64,000 bases of DNA from Rhea pennata. Lineage: Eukaryota; Chordata; Aves; Rheiformes; Rheidae. The first letter of the stretch is position 1. Every line of letters starts with the position of its first letter. Shown here in pieces: positions 47,101 to 59,300 of the stretch. The stretch lies in assembly GCF_028389875.1 (NCBI RefSeq), contig NC_084677.1, forward strand, positions 11,884,017-11,948,016, read 5' to 3'. A program made the position numbers and the translations under genes. The notes beneath the pieces are model-generated. The model searched no databases, had not been told where the DNA came from, and saw only the letters and a program-made list of their open reading frames with translations.

Positions 47101-50100
47101 GCCACTCCTCTTGGGTTTTCAGTTCAACAGGAATGGTAGTCCATGAACCTTACATTTATTCATAAAAAACAAAATGCTATAAAATGAAAAAAACAAACCA
47201 AACCAAAAAAAATCTCAATTTTTTTAAGGCGACTGCTCTTGAGAGCTGCCAGAGGACAGTTAGCCATATAAAAGGCAGCAGCACACTGAGACAGTTCAAC
47301 AGATTCAATAATTTTAAAGCTATACAGTAAGTAAGTCACCTTTTACTTGTCGGAGGGCACAGAACTCACTGTACTGCTTGCTTGGCAACTTTCACAGCCT
47401 AATACATCTTCTAACTATCACTAACATAATTACATTTGAAGGACATGTTGATCTCGTAGGTCTCAACTGTTAGCCACGGAATAAATGAACCGGTGTAAAA
47501 ATCTGACATTACATGGTGTTAGGGCTCATTGCTTCTTTATCCAAAAATGAAAACCACAAATATGTCAAAACATAGATGGCTTTCTTCACAGTAACTTTCG
47601 AAGTTCCGAGGTACTTGATTCGGAAGGGACTCAACACAAATTTAGATCTTAATTCTTGCTACTCATTTCATGGATGTGAAAAAGCTTTATTCTCAGAAAC
47701 ACATTGTCCTAGAAGCACTACATCACATACTTCCTATACAACAGGGCTCATCACTGATACATAAAGCCACTTACTGAGATGTGGATTGAAATATGCTATA
47801 TTGAAACAAATATGCTAATATTAGAGCATTCTGACAAAAATCAGCTAAACTTTTAATAGAAATTCTTAGAAAAAATAAAAATCATCCCAAAACATTACTA
47901 TTTTAGTTTAAATGAGGAAACATCTCCTTAATGAGAGTTTCCCACCTCCCTGTCAAGCAACTTTCATTCTCTTTATTATGAACGTAATCATAGCTGCAGA
48001 GCACACAGTTCCTCATTTTGAGGATTACAGATTTTCTGTAATGAGTATTAGTGGCCTTTTTTTGCCTTACTACTTGAGAAAAGATACCTTTTGTTTCAGT
48101 TTCTATAACTTCATAGAGGCATTTTGGCAATGGTTAGTAGAAATGCATCTCTCTCTGTTGTACCTATAGCTGTTCTCCCGACATAGCTGTACAATGGCTT
48201 TACAAAGCCAAGTTCAATATGATGGAACATTTCTAAAAGGCTTTTATAGCTGATCCTCTAGCAATTTTCCTTTTTTTTTTTTAATATTTGCAAGTCAAGA
48301 TCACATGCTTTCATTTAAAAAAAAAGTAGGCAAATCCATGATGTAATTACAGAAATGGACTCTTCAAAGAAATAAATACTCAAGAAATAAAATTAATACA
48401 TTTCATTCCCTTACTCCTATTTGTTAAAATTCTTTAATAGTTTAAAATTCAGATGCTATTTTCAGACAATTAATATGATTTATGCACATTGGTTGCTGGT
48501 GTCATACTGAGATGACAATGCTTTTCTATTATGTTATCCTGGATGTTATTTATTATTATCATTAATGAAAGTTTTTATTTTACTTAATTTTAGAAACAGT
48601 TCATTCTCTACGTTTGTCAATATAACATAAAGACACTAAACCCCCCACAAACGCCTAACACCTCTAAGTAAAAAATGCTTGAACTTGACATCCTAATAGC
48701 AGATTAAAAAAAAAAAGTAGAAAGAGGAGAGTTCTTTGATAAAGATCATTATTTTCTGATGCCTTGCCATTTTAAAGACGATCAAGTACTGCTATATGCG
48801 TTGTGTCATCCTTTGAACTTAAAATGGACTTTTTTACCATTAATGAGTGTGATGCAGCAAACATCCAGTTTCTTTTTTTAAAAAAAACTCTTTAGAATTT
48901 CCCTTCTGTGAGGTACAGATTTACACAGGCTACTTCAATTTGTACCGTATAATTCAACAGATCACTTGGAAAGCATAAACATCCGTCCAAAGGGATAACT
49001 TAGATGTTGCTTTGATCTTTATATTGCTGTATAAAATACTTCAGTTTTACCAATAAATAACTAAATGTAATTTATAGGATGCCTTCTCAGAAGCTTGCTA
49101 TGGTACCTACTAATGGAACTTAGCATCTTATCCAGGCAGTGTCTTTCAATTCTGGCAATGACAACTAGATATCTATATAAATCACAGTACATTTTTTTTT
49201 CCATCACATTTATCATCATCATCAAGATCAATTTTGGAAGAAAGTCTCAAGTATATTTATCACCATTAAGTGCATATCAGCGAAGTATTTATTTAGCTAT
49301 GCAGTAAGATCAAGACTAATATAATCAAATGAATCAATTACTAACTTACATTACCGTTTGCATGCTGACTTAGTGGCAGAAATACCAGGTTTATATATCA
49401 CTGGTATTTATATTCAGTTGTAATTTTGCTTATTATAGACTTTAATTAGTACATCCATCCCTCAACTACAGCCACAAAAACAGTATCAACTTTCATGGAG
49501 CTGCATAAAGTATTCCTGAATACAGAATTCAAGCTACTTCAAAACCCCTGGTCCTACAGCTTTAAAGTCACTTAGGAAGATACATTTGTACTGCCTTCCA
49601 TGAGGATTTTTTCTAACATTTCACATATTCCATTACTGACTTCTGCTATGCAGAGGAATTCTACCTGCTTAAAAAAAGAAGAAAGTCTCCTCGTACTCTT
49701 AATTATACCCCTAAACAATTCCTCTCCCTTCCTATGACCATGAATAAAGGGACTGAAATGCCAAGAAGCAGGATACTTCTGAAGAAAACTGCATGAGATG
49801 CTCTGAAGTCAAGTACAAGGAGACCAGCTAGAATATTCTAGGACCTCATTTAAGAGCTCAGTTAAGTAGGTCAAGAAAAGAAAGAAGGGCAGAGCATTTG
49901 GATTCATGGTGTCTGATTACTTACAGGACCCACACTTTCTGGTCTCTCGGCTGGTGTTTTAACAGCAGGAACTTTGGTGGACTCCATTCTCTTCTCTGAT
50001 GTTGAACCTGTTTGCAAGGATCCCAGATAGTCTGGTGGTGGGAGGACAACACCACCTTTTTCTGCAAGATTTACAGAACTAACACTTCGGATTGGTGCAG

Positions 50101-53100
50101 GGCTGCAAGACATAACCCAACAAATAATATTTTCAGTATTAATATAATACATCTTCTGCCCCTAAAAGATATCTTTAGTCCCAGGAAAGCACAAAACGTG
50201 CATGAACTGAAATTTAATAAAGGCATAGTCCCACTAAAGTTGGTAGGACTATAAGAAGTCAGGGTGATGCTAGTTCTTGGGTCCCCAGATAACCATTAAA
50301 ACGTGATAATGTAATCAAGGCATCATACTACAAACTGTTAGAAAGTATTTGTTGTACACGTTGCTGAGCAACAAAGAATGTGAGCAGAAAAGTAACATTT
50401 TTAATAAAGGTTAGAGAAATGTAAAGATTCTAGCATTTCAGCAAGTCTCATCTAAAATGTTACCTTGGCACTGGGACAAATGCTTTTTCTTCGGCGGGTT
50501 CTTCTAGTGGTTTTGTATATGAAGACGGAAACCATCCTTTTCTGTAATGGGAAGATATTTCCATTTCATATTACATAAAATTGGACCTACTTTTAAAAGA
50601 CAACATAGGGCAGAACAGTCGGCTCAATGAAGTGAGAAGATTCAACATCCAAAGACCTGGCTTTCGATGATACCAAGTAAGTGTGCAAAGTCCCCCTAAA
50701 ATAAGTGCAATGATTTACCTTATAGAAGGACTCCTCCAAGTTCCCAGTCAATGACAGTGAGCAAAAAGGTGGAAAAACATTTACCAATATCTGCTAATAA
50801 AAACTGCTAAGAGGCCTTGTCCTTAAGGTTCAAATTGGGTAACATATTGATTATCTTACACTTTAGTTGAGTCATGTTCGCCGTAAAGCCAGCCGTCCTT
50901 TTCTTCAGCTACAAGAAGTGTGATGATATCCCCCTGTGCAAAGCTAAGTAACGTCTTGTTATTACCAGCAGTATGTGGGAAGATTGTCTTTACTTTTTGT
51001 CTTTTCATTATATTTAGTCCTGTGGCGACAGAAGTTGAACGTGATAAACTGGCATCATCTGAATTCTCTGTCAAAAAAGAAAACCCCAAATTCAAAATTA
51101 ACCACACATTTACAAAGTGAAATATAATTAGTTGTCTGACAAAGAAGTGGATTACAGAATACTGAAGTGCAAATCAAACCCTAACTTTGTATTGCTTTGA
51201 TATTCAATTCCTCTCAGTCATCTGCAAATTTTTGATTACCACGAATTTCTTAATAGCATGTGTATTTATATGTATGCACGCTGTCACAGTAACATTGAAC
51301 CAACAGACAAAGAAGTTATGTGAATTTTAACTGTTACTACTGTTTTGTTCTGGCATACAAAATGCTAAATGCACACATCTGTAGAAGACCTTTGTCAGGA
51401 AATTTTCTACTCTGAAAAAATTTTAACTGTGTATGTAGTGTAAGAGTTCGTTTTCAAATGTGCCTTGCACTCAACTTCAGTTGAATCAGTGAAAGTTGCA
51501 GATGCTTGGCACCTTAGAGACATCAGATGCTTTCCAGAAGATGACTTAGAGGAAGTTTAAAACTGTATGTTATTTGATCAGTATAGTATATAGTAAAAGT
51601 ATTTTTAAGCAAGAATTGCTAAAATTGCTTTTATATCACATTGAAGAATTCTGTATTTCTTAACATTGTGATCTAGACATAATTTCTTCATTCTTCCCTA
51701 TAACGAAGCAATCGAAGATTAGTAGTTTTAAAAACTAATACAACAAAACTCAATAGGATTTTGCATTTCAGCAAAGAAGCAAAAGAGTATGTTCATTTTG
51801 TCCCACACATACTCTTCCCCAACAGGTACATGCTTTTAAAACAAAGACTGCAATGCTGGTTTACATCTGTGTGCACTGAAACAATCACTTAGATATATCT
51901 TGCTCAAAATTAGAGTGTGACTTCTGTTAGAGTGGGAGTCCTAAGAGCCCTCAAGTTGGATTAATCAGGAAGGCCTGGAAAGCGATTAAAACAGAATCTG
52001 CCTATCTTGACCTGCATTTTACTGCAAACAGTTCTTCCCTTCATATGACTTAAATGTTTCCTATTGGGTAACTAAGATATAAAAACTTTGTGAAGACCAA
52101 TTTCTACTCCTCTATATCTTCCAGAATTCAGGCATCACATCATGTGGAAATCAAGAAATCCTATGCTAATTCTCAGCGTTACATCATTTGCACTTACATA
52201 GTCTGTAACAAAAAGACACTCACCTGCTGAATTATTTAGTCTTTCGGAAGATACCTTCGGAACGGTTGCAGGATTGTTAAACATATCAACTAGCGGACTA
52301 GTGTATGCCCTGCCTGTAGGAGCAGGGGGCACTTTTGATGCATTTTCATGTTGAGGATAAAAATCATTTCCAATCTAGAGTCACAGAGACAAGATTAGCA
52401 CAATAGTGAGGTGACAGCGACATCTTAAGTTACTTGCAACATCAAATTCTAGAAAGCAATACTCAAATATACCTAAAAGTACATACAATTGTATATACTT
52501 CAGAAAGTTGTCGTATTCCATCTATATTGTTGGTAAGAGTAGTTCACGGGAGGCTTCTGTCTCCTGACAAACATTTATTAGTGGGAGTGCTATGAAAACC
52601 CCCTTTTCCACAGATTGTTATCTAGATTAGTATCTTTCTAAAAAAAATTTGGACATTAATATCATTTAGAAATTCAGTAGCTAGTGGTAATACAACATAC
52701 AAACAGGTGAAATTTAGAATTTAACCTGTTCTTAAATATGCTGTAATAATCACTGAGGGAGGAAAGAGGAGGGCAAGAAAATAGAAAATGATAGTTTTTT
52801 TTTTATACTGAACTACTGAGTATGTAATTACTGTAACTTACAGATAAGAATGTTGGGATTGGAGTGGCTGGAACAAATGTAGTTCCGAGGCTGGGCTCTG
52901 TAGAGAGTCCTATGCACCCCCTGGAAACTAAGCCTTGTTTGGATATATACTATGCGTATTTCCAAGTACTACAGCTTCAGTTTAATCATTTTGCTTTCAT
53001 ACCCAAGCCCAGCATATTCTAACAGAGATAAATTACAGACCTGAACTCAAATGCTTATGTACAAAGGAAATTAATGAAGCTAATCCATTCCCACCTGAGA

Positions 53101-55490
53101 GACAGAACCTTTAAGCAGCAGAGAATGACATACGTACCATGGTATTTCTCTCTATCATTGGTGAAGGTTGTGGAGTTCCTGATATTGGAGTGGAACCAGG
53201 TGTACTTATTTCATCTATCATAATTTTAACCTTTTCAGGCACTTTTGTGGCATCACTACAGATTTCCTGCCATCCAGGCAGCTTAGAGTTGAGGAAGTCT
53301 GCACACTGCATCCAAATTTAAAAGGTATTAGTCAAAGATATGCCTTCTCAAAAAGCTGCACAAAGCTCTGCTAAATTTTCATTTTACCAAAATAATAAAA
53401 CCTCAGGGAAATGGAAGTCTTTTAAAATAATTCAGTAATTTTAAAATAATTCAGTAATATCTCTTTAAAACAAATAATGTGATAGACTGTACTTTTTCAA
53501 GTTTAGAGGTTGGAAATATTTCATCAGTCCATAACTTTTTATTAAAATATGATTTTAAAAAGTCACAGTAATCTTTCATTGTTGCTATAATGCATTTAAG
53601 AGAAAACATTCCATTGAAAACATTTGCTTTGAACTGATCATGACAGTTTGTCCAGTTCTACACTGTTCCTCATGCCACCTTAGCTATTTATGCCTGTCTG
53701 ATCAACGTCCTGCAGGAGGTACTGCAGATCTTCGGTATGAGTATTAGACTTCAGGAGTTTTACTTCTGCTTATGTTAATGCCACTGACCTGAACATGATA
53801 GAAGTTCATGTGCTGAGTAAAACTGCAGTGTTTATCCACTAGAAAACAGAATCTTCTTTTTTCTTCAAGAAGAGCTTCTCTGCAGCCTTCTGCAATAAAT
53901 CTCTGAATATCACTCTGTCGAGAACTCACAGTTTCCACATACTACATAAAAGAAAAATATACCACCTCTGAGTTTGATTTGATACTCTAACTTATTAATG
54001 AAGTGTATTGCAAAATCCTCAAAAGTTTTGGGCAGTGAGATGGAGCGAGGTGGGGCAGTAAGAAGGCTCTGCTCCTTTCCTGCACACTTTCTCCTTTCAT
54101 GCACACACTTAACTCCCCATCCTCATCAGTAAGTGTATATGCTTATTATAGGCAATTAATAATTTAGAGGACAAAAATAAAACTCTGAAATAAAATGGTA
54201 AGTTTTTTAACCTCTGAATAAAATTCTGGAGCAAAAAGAATACATCTTCAAAGCAGTAGCAAGTGAGCTGAGCAGGTTAAAAGATAGGTAGAAAGAAATA
54301 AGCTAGTATTACTTATGTTTGCTGGACCTGCTTATAACCAATGCTTTTTTGAAGAGAAAAATACAATAGAAAGAAAAGGAGGAAAAAGCATAAAAATTAA
54401 CATGAAATAAAGATTTTGTTTGTATGAAAAAGAATAGCAATGAGAAATATTTTTGGAGATACATGGCAACCAGAATACGACTGTTAATATTTGAAATAAA
54501 ATTTCTCTTCATTACCTTGCCATTTTCCATTTCACCTCAAGATGGCAGTGGTGTTTTAAGATCAGTAGAACAGGTACTAATAAGTGATAACACGTGCAAT
54601 TTGCCTACTTTGGGAAATAAATTTATAGCAAATTACAGCTGAGTAGCTTAAGAGTTCTGTATTAACTAATTATATTGCATATACAAAAGTTGTGGTAAGC
54701 TTCAGACATAAGTTTTTAGAAAAGACTTGGTTGCAAACTCTAGCGTAACCTTTTCCGTTGACCAGCTCTCATGCAAAGGACAGAAATGAGACAATACACT
54801 AACCTCCATTTCTTTATGCTCGTATTTCATTGCATTTCGTGCTCCTTGACTTTTCCTTCTGATTTTTTTTAGCTCAGCCTGAGACTTCTCTAAAGAATCT
54901 AATTTGCTTCTGTGTTCAGTTTGGTATCTCTTTAAAGTTGCCTGCAAACAAAGCATTCAAAACATCTCATAATGCACACAGCAATGTAACTACGTAAGTG
55001 ACTAGCAAGTGTTACCCATATGTATTATATATTGCTAATTCACATCAAATAAATTTGCCAATTGCTTTTCTCCACTTTAGTTTAAAAATGCTACTAAGTC
55101 ATGCATTGATTCCCTGACATTTTTTGTAATTTTTACATATTTAGACTTCAGTTCTAATGTATTGATTAACTGACTTTTACTGAAGAATTTCTGAAAAAAT
55201 TCTCTGACTAGCAACAGATATATAAAATATAATATTCTTTGCTATTAGAGTTCAATGTACTTACATTCATGTATTTTACATCCAGTTCTGTTTTCTTCTC
55301 CAGTTCAGATATAATTTCTTTATGAAATTTTTTGAACTTTAAAAGCAAATGAATAAAAGGTTATTAAAAATAAGCAAAAAATTACAATTTCAAAAGTTTA
55401 AATAAGTTTAAAAAATCTTTTAACTTACACTTTCCTCTAGACAGTCATTAAGTTTCTTGTGTGTTCTTGAAATTTCTACAAGAACTTGGC
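44108..55490 (-). CDS. BAIAP2L1: BAIAP2L1 (IRTKS), exons 4-14, 5' partial
   Basis: Eleven minus-strand exons join in frame to encode about 441 residues ending RSAPIIR then TGA, collinear with human BAIAP2L1 from residue 72 to 511. The family protein is an I-BAR (IMD) adaptor at the inner plasma membrane. It binds PI(4,5)P2 and Rac and bundles or nucleates actin; EPEC EspF(U)/Tir also exploits it. Visible order: most of the I-BAR helices (exons 4-8), a Pro/Ser linker with TP-rich motifs (8-10), an SH3 domain (10-11, with [42 protein letters not shown]), and a C-terminal linker plus an [12 protein letters not shown] tail (12-14). Exons 1-3 were not found between 55491 and 64000. The gene is convergent with BRI3. 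Confidence 0.97.
44728..44768 (-). CDS. BAIAP2L1: BAIAP2L1 exon 13 (41-bp micro-exon)
   Basis: 41 bp between CTTTTACAG and GTATTT, phase 0 to phase 2. It encodes [13 protein letters not shown] plus a split Ser, and human has DANGTAKPPFLS. It is too small for an ORF search; I found it because exons 12 and 14 are in incompatible phases without it. Confidence 0.93.
44769..49924 (-). other. BAIAP2L1: BAIAP2L1 intron 12
   Basis: About 5.2 kb, AT-rich. It contains an A-rich run at 46960-46993 and short T/A homopolymers. No exon, RNA gene or recognisable transposon was seen; open frames of up to 102 codons have no homology. Confidence 0.75.
46960..46993. repeat. A-rich homopolymer tract
   Basis: Nearly uninterrupted A run (about 33 bases, one C) in BAIAP2L1 intron 12. 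No retrotransposed sequence was recognised immediately upstream, so it is listed as a simple repeat only. Confidence 0.8.
49925..50102 (-). CDS. BAIAP2L1: BAIAP2L1 exon 12
   Basis: 178 bp, phase 2 to phase 0. It encodes (S)[37 protein letters not shown] and a variable Pro/Ser/Thr/Glu-rich tail ending ESVGP before GTAAGT. The open frame beyond 49925 (VSNQTP) is intron. Confidence 0.95.
50464..50541 (-). CDS. BAIAP2L1: BAIAP2L1 exon 11 (SH3 end)
   Basis: 78 bp, phase 2 on both sides. It encodes [18 protein letters not shown] and [16 protein letters not shown] is the last SH3 strand. The human sequence has [18 protein letters not shown]. Confidence 0.96.
50860..51067 (-). CDS. BAIAP2L1: BAIAP2L1 exon 10 (SH3 start)
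   Basis: 208 bp, phase 1 to phase 2. It encodes [57 protein letters not shown] and [12 protein letters not shown]. It carries the SH3 RT loop and the ligand-binding Trp in DGWLYGE. Confidence 0.96.
52224..52374 (-). CDS. BAIAP2L1: BAIAP2L1 exon 9
   Basis: 151 bp ending in phase 1. It encodes [37 protein letters not shown] and [13 protein letters not shown]. The first 14 residues diverge from human; the [12 protein letters not shown] block is conserved. Confidence 0.94.
53138..53305 (-). CDS. BAIAP2L1: BAIAP2L1 exon 8
   Basis: 56 codons, phase 0. It encodes [36 protein letters not shown] and [19 protein letters not shown]. It ends the I-BAR domain and starts the Ser/Thr-Pro linker. Two overlapping donors are possible (GTACGT at 53137, GTATGT four bases on); only the first keeps exon 9 in frame. 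Confidence 0.93.
53789..53941 (-). CDS. BAIAP2L1: BAIAP2L1 exon 7
   Basis: 51 codons, phase 0. It encodes [40 protein letters not shown] and [11 protein letters not shown]. The [15 protein letters not shown] block is near-invariant in the family. Confidence 0.96.
54804..54941 (-). CDS. BAIAP2L1: BAIAP2L1 exon 6
   Basis: 46 codons, phase 0. It encodes [37 protein letters not shown] and MKYEHKEME. The basic KKIRRKSQG cluster is the lipid/actin-binding face of the domain. Confidence 0.96.
55265..55336 (-). CDS. BAIAP2L1: BAIAP2L1 exon 5
   Basis: 24 codons, phase 0. It encodes [20 protein letters not shown], then KYMN, a Lys-rich face of the I-BAR domain. The donor is GTAAGT. Confidence 0.95.
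55429..55490 (-). CDS. BAIAP2L1: BAIAP2L1 exon 4
   Basis: 62 bp after ATCAACAG. It enters in phase 1 and encodes (G)[20 protein letters not shown] before GTAAGT. It belongs to the I-BAR helical bundle; human has HVLIEISSTHKKLNESLDEN. Confidence 0.95.
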
Positions 55491-56149
55491 CTGTTGATAA
55501 ACATATAACCATATTTGTTTCTTTTTTTCTTAGATGTCTGAATTTAGTTAAAAAAGAGCAGTAATAAAATGTATTTAACTAATATTTATTTATTACAGTA
55601 TATACATAAGAGGAATAAGAAACTTCTTGCTATTGCTAATCACAGCAGTTTAATTAATAATTGCATCTGGCCACAGACTATTGAGATACTCATAAATAAC
55701 AGAATAATAACTAATCATGTTTATTATGCAGAAGAAACATGGAGTGCCAGACAAAATAAAACACTTCCTTGTCTGCATAATAGGACATACCGATTTAGTA
55801 AGATCCTCTTTTCTTGTCATGTCAGAGACTAGCACACAAGAAGTAGAGATAGTAGTTAATACCCAAATAGCCGCTATTCATTTTTTGATCTGAAAATTAA
55901 ACCTTAACATTTGTTAACTAGCTGCACGTTCAGAGTTAATAAAGTAACCTTTCCCGTTCATTCACAGCACACCTGCTAAACCCCCTCTGGTACATACGCC
56001 GATTAATTTTCATGCTGTTTTATCAGAGTTAGTGTCAGGCACTAACTAACAGCCAAGAGGAGGCAGATTTCTCAGCTTCCTCTCAACAGACCCTGAATGT
56101 GCCTATTCCTCCTTGCTCTCTTCCAGCACAAAGTCACAGCACCGACTTC

Positions 56150-56340
56150 TAACTGCTCCGCTGCCTTGTTTTGCTTTGGAAGGGCACAGAGGCAGAAACC
56201 TGGCTCCCGACGCCGTGCAAACCCCTGCAGCGTGCGCCCGCGTCACCCGGCCCCTTCCCCGCCCTGGCACTGACGTGCTGTCCGGGTGCCAGTCCGCGCT
56301 GGGAGGCTGCGGCGTGCTCCCGAGAACGGCAGCCGGCAAT
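56150..56340. promoter_or_regulatory. Isolated CpG-rich patch in BAIAP2L1 intron 3
   Basis: About 190 bp with many CpGs (CCGACGCCG, GCGCCCGCGTCACCCGG, GTCCGGGTGCC) inside AT-rich intron, about 0.7 kb upstream of exon 4 in the direction of transcription. It could be an enhancer or an internal promoter. No exon was recognised in it. Confidence 0.35.
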
Positions 56341-59300
56341 AGCCTAAAACGCCCACTTTGACTTCACCCAAATTAGGACTGTCGATAAGGAGTTACTAAA
56401 TCTCAGCCAGGAGCCAGTAAAAAAAGGTGAAAGTGCAGGGAGCCACAGTCAGGCGCCCAAGCTGCGTCTCACCTAAGTGTCTTTGGACTAGAACTTGTTC
56501 TGCTGTCGGTGAACACTGTCTTTTCCATGGTGAGAACGGCAGGGCTGCATCACTGGCACGCCTCCTCCAGTAATTTATTTATTTCTCAATATACGGGTGG
56601 CAGGCCCTACAAAACTGTACTGTAAAAATTCTGATTCTGTAGTCACTGGCAGTCCGATCCCAGTCTCCCCCCTATTCGTTATTCTTACTCTTCTCTACTT
56701 CCCTTTTCCAGAAATATCTGGATGAATTAACTGTTTAACATGCTGCTCTCCAAATCATGTTCTCTGCTATCCATATTCATTAAGAACCTGTCCTGAGTTA
56801 GCAGAGATTTATCATCCTGTAATCCTTCAGATCCTTCACGTGCAGGCAGAAGGTCCCAAAAGATCCCCAAAAGTGCAGGTCTTTGAGAAATTCAGCCAAA
56901 TAAAGTGAGTGACGTGCCGAACTCTCGATGAGAATATCACTCTCATCATCTTGTTCCTCAGCTCCCAACCTGTCTCCCCGTAACGTGTGTTAGTAGTTCA
57001 GTAGCTTTCCCGTATGAGCTAATTGCCAGGCACTGTGGGAACCTATTACCCTTTTTTCTCCCTTGTCATTCTCAACGTATGATATCTTAAAATTTTAGTT
57101 TCTTTGAAATGAGAACCGTCTCTTCTGTACTGTAAGGCAAGACGACAAAATAGATATTAACTAAATCATGTAAAATGTGGGTTAGTATCACTGTTTATGG
57201 GAAAAGCCTGAGGTGGGTCGGGAAGAAAAGCAGGTGCCTTTCCTGACTTTTCAGGAGCGCCTGTCCATGCCCCTGTCTCCATTTCTATGCCTCTTTGCTT
57301 TGAGCAACAGGCTCCAGGGGCCTGGGAAGCAGGAAGCTGAGAATACAATGGAAACAGTCAATCCCTTGATTAGCAAGAAAAAGGAATTTACACTCAGGAC
57401 CCAGTCTTCTAAGCCCAGAAATACAGATGAGAAAAAGAGAGGGGCTACTTTTTATGGCATTCGTGCATGTGCGCAGAAATAATATATAAAATATATAAAA
57501 CTATATATATATATATTTATTTAGTTTAATTTAGTTTCATGTGTCCTTCTGTTCAGTTTACAGAATGCTATGCTTTTTTTGGTTTGTGTTTAAGTTGCTA
57601 GTGAATACAGAATTATAAGGGTAAATACCATGAGAAGGGAGAGTTGCTATAGAAATCAGTTATTTCATATGCAACAGAATGGTAAATACAGTATAGTTGC
57701 ATGAAACAACTGTGAAGTAGCTGACATGAGTAAGTCACCCTGTTATTTTTAAGGCTGCTGAAGTGGACGCACTCTAGTCTGTAGTATTTCTGTTTACCAA
57801 ACTCAACTGAAAAAAATACTATTCATTTTAGACTGGAATGGTGTTTTAAGCTGGATGAGTTTAGTAACCACTTATCAGGAACTTGTAAGGTAGACACCTA
57901 CATTAAAAAAGAAAAAGCAAGAAATACAAGACAATAAGGTTTGCTTTTAAATATGCAAAATAGAAAGCTATTTAGGGAGTTACAGAAATTCAAGGTGAAG
58001 GTTGAAATGGCCATCAAAATAACTGCCCTTACAGATTTTTCTCCTCTTTAAAATTAGCTTATTTTCACTCTTCACAAAGAGTATGTTCTGAGAATTTGCT
58101 GCCAAAGCAACGCACTTAGCTAATACTTGGCAATGCTAACGCAGCAAGCCGCAGCCTTCCAAGTCCTGACAGACACCCAACAACGCTGGGTATTGACTCA
58201 GCTCTCTCATCGCTCTCACACTCCCTTCCTCTGGCCCACGCTGCCACCGCAGTGTAAACGCTCAATAAAACAACCCATTCACCTGGTGCGTCAAGAATGG
58301 AAAACCTGACGCTCGGAGGCTGTTATTTTTGTCTCAAACAGTTCTTGAACTGACTGCAGCCTTCAAGTTTTCAGGCCTTGAATACTTGGTTAGAAACAGT
58401 ATTTTTCATCTTTTGCATTTTATTTAATTTTTTAAACACAAAGAATACTGCCAAAACAAAACATGTCCTGACATTAGGAGTACTTTAAAAACTGCACTTC
58501 CTTCTAAAAGGTTTGTGCTGGATTATTTTACAAGTTTATTTTCTTCACACACCCTAGAATACTTTTAAATATTTTTTTAACTATCAGTGACTGTCTCTCG
58601 CATTGCATTTTCTTTTCCTCTCAACCAAAGCCTCCCTGTATGCTGTGCATAGACAAAACCCATTTTATGCTAGAAACTCCCTACTACTACCAGTAATCCA
58701 GCAGCACTGTATGTACTGGCTCACCCATTTCATTTCCTCTTTCATGTTTTGAGTTAACATTTTGAAAGGAACCCATAGAAAGCACAATCTGACCTAATAA
58801 GATTTAAATTATAAATCAAACCCTGCAGATTAAATAGAGAGCACTTTTAAAGTGAACATATACCATGTTCTTTTATCACTAGTTTGAGGTAAAAGGTTGG
58901 CCACATTTTGATGGGCCTCCCAAATAAGATTTATGCAAGGAGACAAATCTTTATAGAAGACTAACGCAAAAGAGCCAAGGTGACCCCTAGCCTAAATGTA
59001 ACAGTATTCAAAGGGAATACGAATTGAACAACTGCAATGTAGTGTTTTGATTTTAATCAAAACACTGAATTATAGAACAGCTCCAGTAAAGCCAGTTGGT
59101 TACTCTGGATTAACAACAGTACAAACTAACATGTGGCTCTGGTGTTCAGTAATTATTCAGCTTGCAAAAAGGTACAGGAAACAAGCTACTTGAGGTGAAG
59201 ACAAACATTTCTCATATCAACTAAAAATATTTTACCATGAATTAAAGCTGCTCATGACCAGTTTTTATATACACACAGAACTCATAATACACAGTAACCA

